From NCBI GenBank assembly GCA_002811645.1, contig PDIP01000031.1:46750-110749 (forward strand): a DNA stretch of 64,000 nucleotides, given 5' to 3'. This DNA is from Corallochytrium limacisporum (taxonomy: Eukaryota > Opisthokonta). The notes beneath the pieces were generated by a model. It searched no databases, was not told where the DNA came from, and saw only the letters and a list, made by a program, of their open reading frames with translations. Of this stretch, positions 21,148-28,421 are shown piece by piece. Positions within the stretch are counted from its first letter, which is position 1, and every line of letters begins with the position of its first letter. Both the position numbers and the translations under genes were made by a program.

Positions 21148-22035
21148 ATGAGCTGGTATCAGTCGCTCAGTGATATGTCGGCTGCGGCCGTGCATTCTGT
21201 TAAAGGCTACTTCGGTGGTAACCAAGAAGAGCCCGATGCTCATACTGATGAAGAACAAGAGCGCATCATTAGCGAAATAGAGTTCCTAACCGATCGGGAC
21301 CGCGAAGAACAGAGCCGCAAGTCGCTAGTAGTGGCAGTATGTGGTATTGTGTCCGCTGGCAAGACCTCCCTGCTGAAGGCACTCTTAAACATCCCGCCGC
21401 AGAACCGCACTATGGAGGTGAGTGCCTTGAGCGGAACAACGAAGGAACCGCGGGCGGTACTGCTGAGGTCGAGCGAGGAAGGCCATAGCAACATTATTCT
21501 GCTCGATCTGCCGGGCCTGCACGAAGTTTATCATAATGATGACCTGGACGGGAACACCCGATACCAGAGGTTCCTGAAGAGCATGTTTCGGAGGGGTGTC
21601 ATTGACTGTGGAATCATGGTTGTGACGGGAGCGGCGGACTCCAACCAGCGAAAGGATTACCAGGAACTCAAGCGCATTAGTCAGAGAGTATTTGTCGTAC
21701 GTTCGAAGTGGGATGACACCGAACATCTGTCAGAGCAGGGACGTGCACGGATATTGAAACAGTGGCGCAAGGCTTTAAGTATGGAACCAGAAGAACCGAT
21801 TTTCACCACCACTGTTCGCGGCTACGACCCTGAAGTCGAAGATTACGGTAACGTGCGCACAGAAGGACTGGAAGCCCTGCGCAAAGAGATTCTCAAGCTG
21901 ATGAAGACCCTAGGTAAGCAAAACGCACTCTACGTGTGGGTCAATGAGGTCTTCAACGATGAACGGCTCATTATGGGTGCTGCCGTCGCAACGGTCGTAC
22001 TCAGCATAGGTCGTATGGCTATTCTGGCTTTGTAG
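21148..22035 (+). CDS. IRG-like GTPase with C-terminal membrane segment
   Basis: Predicted GTPase of 295 residues. G1/P-loop GIVSAGKTS lies at 66-74, a conserved Thr follows in GTTKEP (96-101), G3 is DLPG (120-123) and the G4 position is RSKWD (185-189). A VVRSKWD in place of the usual NKxD, plus the spacing of the motifs, recalls immunity-related GTPases and some bacterial dynamin-like or Era-like GTPases. Residues 275-295, the very C-terminus, are hydrophobic (GAAVATVVLSIGRMAILAL), so the protein may be tail-anchored. The N-terminal 25 residues could be amphipathic. The target membrane is unknown and the family call is tentative. The gene faces NIP7 head to head across about 900 bp. Confidence 0.8.
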   Translation: MSWYQSLSDMSAAAVHSVKGYFGGNQEEPDAHTDEEQERIISEIEFLTDRDREEQSRKSLVVAVCGIVSAGKTSLLKALLNIPPQNRTMEVSALSGTTKEPRAVLLRSSEEGHSNIILLDLPGLHEVYHNDDLDGNTRYQRFLKSMFRRGVIDCGIMVVTGAADSNQRKDYQELKRISQRVFVVRSKWDDTEHLSEQGRARILKQWRKALSMEPEEPIFTTTVRGYDPEVEDYGNVRTEGLEALRKEILKLMKTLGKQNALYVWVNEVFNDERLIMGAAVATVVLSIGRMAILAL

Positions 22036-22543
22036 CGGAGAGGTCCGCTACTCCATCACTCATGCACAAGTTACTTTATACATCACTCTCATGTTAGCAT
22101 ACTCGTTTACACCACACACCGAGTAATCGATTGGTCACAACCCGGCCACTGTCACTCTAGTGCACGGTGCCAGATCCCGCTCCTCATCTAGATGCAGCAG
22201 TCGCAGTCAGGCACTCCCAGCACAGCCCACCTCTTTCAGCGCAGGGGGGGGGCACTTTTTCTAAACAAAGGAGACCGGCGGCGTACGAGGCCAACCATTG
22301 GACTCTGGACGTGCGGAGACCACATCGCCAGCCGCTCATGCGTGCTTTCCAGTATTCAGTTTCTACACAAGGTACATAAAGAAGATGGCATGTTAGGATG
22401 CGTTCAAAACGAAGTATCTAGAGTCATATGCTCTCAGAGAAGGTGCTCAGTAGTATGCTTTAAGGTCATGGATTAGAGACATGGCCGTCGTTGAAATCTA
22501 CTTCAACCCCGGCGAAGAGTCTCATTGTTTGCGCTAGCTCAGT
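22036..22543. other. Intergenic region after the GTPase; no gene seen
   Basis: About 500 bases with a run of nine G at 22244-22252 followed by GCAC and poly-T. No coding signal. It presumably carries the GTPase 3' UTR and the promoter of the small acidic protein gene. Confidence 0.5.
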
Positions 22544-22867
22544 ATGACTATGAGCACTTCAAAAGAAAAGGGCAAGGGTAAGGCCCCTGAGACATCAGTG
22601 GTCGTGAAGGAAACAGAGATGGGCGAAGAATATGACGAAAAGGACTTTGAAGTAGAAGACGATCCCACGGAACAGTTGGCGGAACTGGCCGTAAAGGACG
22701 AGGACGAGGCTGTAGAGGAGTACATCAAGAATTATGTTGAAGCGGAAAAGGGCGGTAAAGGAAGTAGCATGTTTAGCAAGATGAAATTCTTTGGAAAGGG
22801 CAAAAAGAACAAGGCAGACACCGACTATGGATCTCTTGTGAAAGACAATCTGTTCGATCCCACATAG
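22544..22867 (+). CDS. Small acidic Lys/Glu-rich protein, function unknown
   Basis: Predicted 107-residue protein, strongly charged and low in complexity. A Lys-rich start (KEKGKGKAP) leads to an acidic middle (about 28-70, rich in Glu and Asp) and a basic Gly/Lys/Phe segment (MFSKMKFFGKGKK). It ends KDNLFDPT. No family is recognised. The charge pattern, a second ATG two codons in and the purine-rich third positions are consistent with a real short gene. A chance frame cannot be excluded without transcript data. Confidence 0.5.
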   Translation: MTMSTSKEKGKGKAPETSVVVKETEMGEEYDEKDFEVEDDPTEQLAELAVKDEDEAVEEYIKNYVEAEKGGKGSSMFSKMKFFGKGKKNKADTDYGSLVKDNLFDPT

Positions 22868-22980
22868 TCGTCGTACATGCTCGGCATTGAATCCAAACGT
22901 AGTCCCTTCAAGCCACAAGAAGCACAGTTATATCCTTCGTTTATCATCGAAACCAGTAAGGGTTCCATCATCTGCAGTGT

Positions 22981-23004
22981 CATCATCATCATCATCATCA
23001 TCAT
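22981..23004. repeat. (CAT)8 microsatellite
   Basis: Eight uninterrupted CAT units in the intergenic region, followed by CGTC. A simple-sequence repeat. Confidence 0.9.
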
Positions 23005-23344
23005 CGTCAAGACCATACTGTATGCCGAGACACTCCCACATCCCGTTCCCAGTGCGGTACATTTATTATAGACAACATGCAACTGCGCATAAGTTGGACG
23101 AAGGATATAACGTATGACATGAAACTGATACCTTCGTTATAAACTTCTAAAAGGGAGTCCATTTATATGGGCGGGATATCCCAGGCGCACAAATGCCAAC
23201 GTTTTGAATTTTTGTTTACATTTCTACATATGTCATGTTTGCACATGAATTCATAAACACTCTATGAGTTGTGTATAATATACTACCATGTTTTAAAAAT
23301 ATATAGGTATTGCTTATAATCTTCATATTGCGCACGTTCTGGTC

Positions 23345-23363
23345 GCGGGAGACCCGCTCCCGC
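23345..23363. repeat. Perfect GC-rich inverted repeat (7-bp stem, 5-base loop)
   Basis: GCGGGAG and CTCCCGC are separated by ACCCG, giving a stable predicted hairpin. It lies in the intergenic region about 630 bp upstream of the fusion gene. Its role is unknown. Confidence 0.7.
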
Positions 23364-23996
23364 ACAAGTTCTGCCTCGCTGTGGTCCGGACGGGCAAAAA
23401 TGCCGGCCCCCGGTTTGGAGTTGTTAAATGAAAACAGCTGCACGATCTCCCAATTCAGGAGTCCAAAAAAAAGAGCAACAAAATAAAGACAAAGGTAGAT
23501 TAAGGGAAAGGGACAAGGAGATAAAGGAAAAAAGGCAAAAAAGAAAGGGGGAAAATCGAAATCCCCGCCCGCCCGTGTGTGTTTCTTTTTTTTTTGGGTC
23601 CATCCCGCAGTTTAGCGGCAGCTGCGGGAGACTCCTCCTCCTAATTGAGAGATGGCGGGGATGGGAGACGTCGGGGGCTGTGGCGCACGGTGGGGAGATA
23701 ACCTCAACGGGAACACATAGACTTTGGGGGAAGTGGACGGAGGGAAATTACATGTTGATAACGAACGTAAAACGGTGAGGTTTCGGCTGCAGCTTCGCTT
23801 TGTGTGTCCGTGGTGTTTGTAGTACAGACGACGATGCCCGTCAAAAGTCTCATGATGTGTGAAGGTGTGGTATCAGTGAAGGATTGCATGATGGTATTCC
23901 AAACCAACAGAGCTAGAGTTGGATGATGATCACGATTGTGTGAAGCGATCGGATATCGTTCGGTAGAGAATTCGGCAAGATCTGAATTCTGCAAAG

Positions 23997-26447
23997 ATGG
24001 TTCCAGCAGCGGGCAAGGAGCCTGTGGTCAAGGTCTCTGGCCTGGATGAGTCTGTGACTGAGCAGGAATTAAAGGACTTCTTTTCTGACTTTGGTACCGT
24101 CGCGAAAGTAAGAGTAAGGAAGGATTTCACCACCGGTGATGTTATGGGAGAAGCCTTCATCACCTACACAGAGTGTGATGTGGACGATGTAGTCAAGTAT
24201 ACGAACGGAGCGATCGTGAACGGTCGACTACTGACCGTCGCGCAAGCTGAGGGCAAGAGGAACACGGTGGCTATCATTGGTGGTACTCTTGCCGGCTACT
24301 CCGCTGCCGTCGAGGCCCTAAAGGGTGGTTCCTCTGTTATCTTGTTCGATCACCTCGCCGGTGGTGAGGTTCAGAATTCAATTTTCACAGACGTTAGTGC
24401 CTGTGGCACGAAGCAACAAGCTGCAGCTGGTGTAAGGGACGATGTGACCACCTTCAAAGAGGACATCATCAACAATGCGGGGAAGCAACAGGACAAGACT
24501 CTTGCAGACAAGAACCTCGCCTCCCTGGTGGCTGAACGCAGCTGTGAAACAGTGGAATTTTTGGAAGAGATTCTTGGAGAGCAGCTCGGACACTTACACC
24601 ACGTGGGCGGACATAGTGTACCGCGTACATTGAACTTCCAGGATCCTAATCTACCGCTCGGCGTGCGCTGTCTGCGAGCAATGCACAAGAAGATTTCTGA
24701 ATATCCCCAGTTCCGAATGATGAAGACTGCAACGGTGAGCAAAATCGTCCTGGATGAGAACGGACTGCGTGTTACTGGCATTGAATACCACCACAACAAC
24801 ATAAGGGCTCAATTGCAGGTAGATACAGTGATCATGGCAACGGGAGGCTTTGCACACAATCAAGAGCGCCTAGCAGCTCATTGCCCCCAGTACAAGGACA
24901 TGCCCATTGTTGAGGGCGTACGTGGTTCTGGCCGTGGCTACGATCTACTGGACGACTGCGGCGCCCTACTGACCCATATGGATAAGGTTCTTCTGGATCC
25001 GTTCTCTGCTTTCAATCTGAAGGAGACGCTGGGAAACAGTAATGTGACGAAACCGTCGCACTTGAGGTCCCTTACACCGATGACTAGCTCTGGTGCAATT
25101 CTTGTAAATTCTCGAGGTCAGCGCTTTACCAATGAGATGACCAGCTTCTCAAGTATTTCGCGTGCTCTGCTTACACTCCATCCGGGCAAGGACAGTGTGG
25201 ACTCAAAACTGCCCTTCGAAATCAGCTGTGCAGCTCTGATAATTCCCACCTCTCAGGGTGGTGACCATGGTCGTGTACTTGATGTCTATGCCAAGGCGGG
25301 GCCTCTGGTGTGCGGCACCGTAGAAGAAGTGTGTGAGAAACTAGGCATCGATGCCGACGGTCTGACTGACACCCTTCAACAATGCTCCGATGAGACCGTG
25401 GACGATGCCTTTGACCGAAAGTGGTCGATCAGGCCACATGCAATAAGTCAGAGCGGCGAAATTTGTGCGGCTCTAGTCACCCCTGCAATCCTGTACACCA
25501 TCGGCGGCGCTGGTACCAATTTACACGCTCAGGTCTTGCAAGCGACAACCATGCAGTTCATCGCTGGCTTGTACGCGGCTGGTGAGTGCAGTTCGGGTCC
25601 TGGGGGTGAGACCGCGTTGGTTGGCACCCCGATTCTCACTAGTGTAGTAATGGGTCGCATTGCTGGAAAGTCAGCAAGTCATGCGGAGTTGGCTGTGCCA
25701 GCTTTGCGTCCAAATGCATGGGTACCTCTGGCCATGGACCGGGTCATCAAAATGTCCCCGACCACGTCGCTTTTCCGCTTTTCTTTGCCATCCAAATACC
25801 ACCAAACCGGTCTTGGAATCGGTCAGTACATTTGCGTGAAGGCTAATATTGAAGGTGAGGATGTAGTGCGCTATTATTCACCAATCTCTCGTCCGGAAAC
25901 CTTGGGCCAGATTGATCTGCTTATCAAGATCAACGTCGGTGGTAAGTTCACCGAATATCTAGATCAGATGAAACCTGGTGACTTCCTAGACTGGAAGGGT
26001 CCCGTGGCCGGCCTGGATCTTGAAGTTGGTCGGAAACGCCGCATTGGCATGCTCGCGGGTGGCACAGGCATTGCGCCCATGATACAGCTCATCCGTTCCC
26101 ATATGCTGTACCAATCTAAGGTCGGTAATGACAATTTGTTTGATCTTCGTCTGATCTTTGGCGTCAAGGACGAGAGTGAGCTGCTGTTGAGGGACCAACT
26201 GGAGGGGCACGCGCAGCATCATCCCGGTGTCCTTGACATCTACTATGTGCTGCAGAACCCGCCTGCAGGATGGACGATGGGTACTGGCTTCATTACCAAA
26301 GAGATGATTCAAGAACGGTGCGCACCTCCGAGCGATGAAGATGCCCTCATTGTAATCTGTGGCCCCCCTGTCTTCTGCAATGCTATGAAGGACGCGCTGA
26401 ATAGCTTAGGCTACCAGCAGGGCAAGAACTACTACAGTTACCTCTAA
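23997..26447 (+). CDS. RRM / fumarate-reductase-like flavoprotein / NADH-flavin reductase fusion
   Basis: An 816-residue protein with three parts. Residues about 9-84 form an RRM (RNP2 VKVSGL; RNP1 GEAFITYT). Residues about 90-560 form a soluble fumarate-reductase flavoprotein: FAD-binding GGTLAG (95-100), a GGHSVPRT motif (204-211), ATGGF (281-285), GAILVNSRGQRFTNE (366-380) and GLYAAGE (524-530). Residues about 575-816 form a cytochrome-b5-reductase-like module with RYYSP for flavin (625-629), GGTGIAP for NAD(P)H (688-694) and CGPP (788-791). The last two modules resemble NADH-dependent fumarate reductases of kinetoplastids and fungi. In the kinetoplastid enzyme an ApbE domain, not an RRM, sits at the front. 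The known fumarate-binding residues seem replaced (see findings), so fumarate reduction is doubtful. No mitochondrial or glycosomal signal is evident. Confidence 0.93.
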   Translation: MVPAAGKEPVVKVSGLDESVTEQELKDFFSDFGTVAKVRVRKDFTTGDVMGEAFITYTECDVDDVVKYTNGAIVNGRLLTVAQAEGKRNTVAIIGGTLAGYSAAVEALKGGSSVILFDHLAGGEVQNSIFTDVSACGTKQQAAAGVRDDVTTFKEDIINNAGKQQDKTLADKNLASLVAERSCETVEFLEEILGEQLGHLHHVGGHSVPRTLNFQDPNLPLGVRCLRAMHKKISEYPQFRMMKTATVSKIVLDENGLRVTGIEYHHNNIRAQLQVDTVIMATGGFAHNQERLAAHCPQYKDMPIVEGVRGSGRGYDLLDDCGALLTHMDKVLLDPFSAFNLKETLGNSNVTKPSHLRSLTPMTSSGAILVNSRGQRFTNEMTSFSSISRALLTLHPGKDSVDSKLPFEISCAALIIPTSQGGDHGRVLDVYAKAGPLVCGTVEEVCEKLGIDADGLTDTLQQCSDETVDDAFDRKWSIRPHAISQSGEICAALVTPAILYTIGGAGTNLHAQVLQATTMQFIAGLYAAGECSSGPGGETALVGTPILTSVVMGRIAGKSASHAELAVPALRPNAWVPLAMDRVIKMSPTTSLFRFSLPSKYHQTGLGIGQYICVKANIEGEDVVRYYSPISRPETLGQIDLLIKINVGGKFTEYLDQMKPGDFLDWKGPVAGLDLEVGRKRRIGMLAGGTGIAPMIQLIRSHMLYQSKVGNDNLFDLRLIFGVKDESELLLRDQLEGHAQHHPGVLDIYYVLQNPPAGWTMGTGFITKEMIQERCAPPSDEDALIVICGPPVFCNAMKDALNSLGYQQGKNYYSYL

Positions 26448-26700
26448 CGCATCCCTATCTTTTATTCATTCTAGGACAAGACACTCTTACATGACCACAC
26501 TAAGCCTTACTCACAATACAGAAGACAACAACATTGGTTTCTGAAGGACAGCCAAAGTCTAGTTTACCTACTGGTATCCCCAAAATCGGCCATTCACCAA
26601 GACCAACAATGGGGTTCCCGATGGCCACCCAGAGAGGGGTTCCATTTAACTTTCGAAATTCTCCCGCTCCGCTCTTGTCGGAGGGTCAAGCCCATGTCAT

Positions 26701-27804
26701 TCACTCTTGCTCATCTTCCCGACCCATGACCGGCATGGTGCAACCGGGTTTCCGTACCGTGAGGAATGTGTACTTTTCTGCGTCCTGCAGACTCCAGTCC
26801 CGAGTGTTGTAGTTGCCGCACAGACGTTCCGGGGCGTAAAGCCGTTGCACCTCGAAGCCGCGCCTCTCGCACTCGGCAATGAACTCAACAACGCCGTCGC
26901 GGTCCTCGCTGAGCACTTCATAGAATACACCGCCGGGCTTCAGCACACGATCAATTACCACTGGCAAGGTCTTCACGCTCAATAAATTGTACGTTAATTC
27001 CGCACCGATTGCAATGTCACACGGCTCGTCAATTTCCATGTTCTTAAGCATATCTTCGTCCAGCAGACAGGCCAGTTCACTGTTCCCACTGTCGTCTTGG
27101 CGGTCTGGGCTCGCACAGTCGCAACGGAAGCGACTGGGATCTTCAATTGGTCCTATTTCGTGGCCCATGTGGCATTGCTCAGCGCAGTCAACGCAAATGC
27201 CGCATGCATCATCGTCTGGGAAGCAGGTCAAGCATCGCCGCCAGGGCTGTACAGCAAAGGACTTCTTCCCGTAGACATAGCGCGTGCACTTCAAGTGTTT
27301 GTCCCGGTCCCCTGAATCTTCACTTCCGTTTAGCTGCTCCACCTCTGTGGCAAAGGTATCCCAGTCCAACCGACCACAGATGCACTTTGCAGCGATTTCA
27401 GGACGGTCGTCTCCGCTCTCTTCCGGGTCGCGACTGTTGATCTTGACATTGTATTCCAAGTTCTCCACAACCGTGGGCAGATAGTCAGTGAGAATCACGC
27501 GAGACGCCTTCTCAGCGGCCACAATGCCCGCGAGTCCGACGCCTGCGCCGAGCTCGATGACAGACTTGCCCGCGAATATGGTGTCTAAGTTCTCGTGGAC
27601 CCACCTGGCCAGTACGACACCACCGTCCCACAACGCACAGCCTAGGCCCCCAGAAACAATCGACAGTTCCCGCAGATGATATTTCTGTTTTCGCTTCGTA
27701 CCCTGACTCAGATTTATGGTCTTGCGCTGGTATTTTCTTGCAGATAGGGCAAGAGTGCGCCAGTCAATGTTGATCTCACCATTCTTCGGTCGGTTGTTCA
27801 ACAT
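26701..27804 (-). CDS. METTL21/FAM86-type methyltransferase with inserted UBR box
   Basis: A 367-residue seven-beta-strand methyltransferase of the protein-lysine family (METTL21, VCPKMT, FAM86). It shows an ALWDGGVVLARW N-terminal motif (57-68), SAM-binding ELGAGVGLAG (84-93), LTDY (105-108), LDW (146-148) and the post-II motif GAELTY (267-272). Between LDW and GAELTY lies an 80-100-residue insertion with the zinc-ligand pattern of a UBR box: C173, C191, C194, C201, C204, C207, C211, H212, H215, C228, C230 and C246, including a FRCDC core (226-230) closest to UBR7. The known role of UBR boxes is reading N-degrons, so the insert may recruit a substrate; that is inference. The target is unknown. 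It converges on the fusion gene (253 bp between stops) and faces NVL head to head. Confidence 0.92.
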   Translation of the reverse strand: MLNNRPKNGEINIDWRTLALSARKYQRKTINLSQGTKRKQKYHLRELSIVSGGLGCALWDGGVVLARWVHENLDTIFAGKSVIELGAGVGLAGIVAAEKASRVILTDYLPTVVENLEYNVKINSRDPEESGDDRPEIAAKCICGRLDWDTFATEVEQLNGSEDSGDRDKHLKCTRYVYGKKSFAVQPWRRCLTCFPDDDACGICVDCAEQCHMGHEIGPIEDPSRFRCDCASPDRQDDSGNSELACLLDEDMLKNMEIDEPCDIAIGAELTYNLLSVKTLPVVIDRVLKPGGVFYEVLSEDRDGVVEFIAECERRGFEVQRLYAPERLCGNYNTRDWSLQDAEKYTFLTVRKPGCTMPVMGREDEQE

Positions 27805-28421
27805 GACCGCTGATGAATATATCTAGTACTGCCTTCTTCTCTTGTACACTCATCCAGCCCCAGAAACCATATTCATGTCAACGTACATACCATCTATTCA
27901 TGGGCACCACTAGTTTATGTTTGGCTTTACTCTATAGATCAAGGACACCTCAAATGTTGTGACCACGCAAATGGTTCTGAGAAGTACCCAGCGAAATGAG
28001 AGAGCGTGTGGGACCTGGGACCCGCCCTCCCAAGACCTCGCGGTCGGCACAGGCGGGTGGGAGTCTAATTTTCTCTCTGCGCCTGTCATTGTGTATGGCG
28101 CGCGTGTGATTCGAAGGAGAGGGTTGTCGGTGGGATGGCGGGTCTCAAGCAGCTTGGGACGTATTACGGAACTGAGCGCGTATTGTCTTCTCTTCCTCCG
28201 CATGCTTCCAACTTAGCCAAGTTCTGTGGATCTGTAGGTATTTGATTCTTGGCACTGTTATTAGAATCAGTGCTGGCGTGTTCGGCTACGTCCATTTAAG
28301 CGAACATAAGAAATACACATAGAAGGCAGGGGACTAGATGCACACAAGGGACATGTAAGGGAAGCATGTGACAGATCAACAGCGGATATAATCCTATAGA
28401 GAAGACTCATTCGAAATTATC
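27805..28421. other. Divergent promoter region between the methyltransferase and NVL
   Basis: About 620 bases between two head-to-head starts. No coding signal; two antiparallel frames of 85-97 codons overlap each other and look random. It must contain both promoters; I see no clear shared element. Confidence 0.5.

Larger units (their letters stand above)
22868..23996. other. 1.1-kb intergenic region upstream of the RRM-flavoprotein fusion
   Basis: No supported gene. It contains a (CAT)8 repeat at 22981-23004, a perfect 7-bp inverted repeat at 23345-23363, A/G-rich sequence at about 23460-23560 and a poly-T run near 23586-23597. The A/G-rich part gives a 116-codon frame made mainly of Lys, Arg and Glu, which looks like composition rather than a gene. 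Confidence 0.5.

Noticed and set aside
23428-23778. 116-codon Lys/Arg/Glu-rich frame before the RRM fusion
   Set aside because: Arises from an A/G-rich tract; no start context, family or regular structure.
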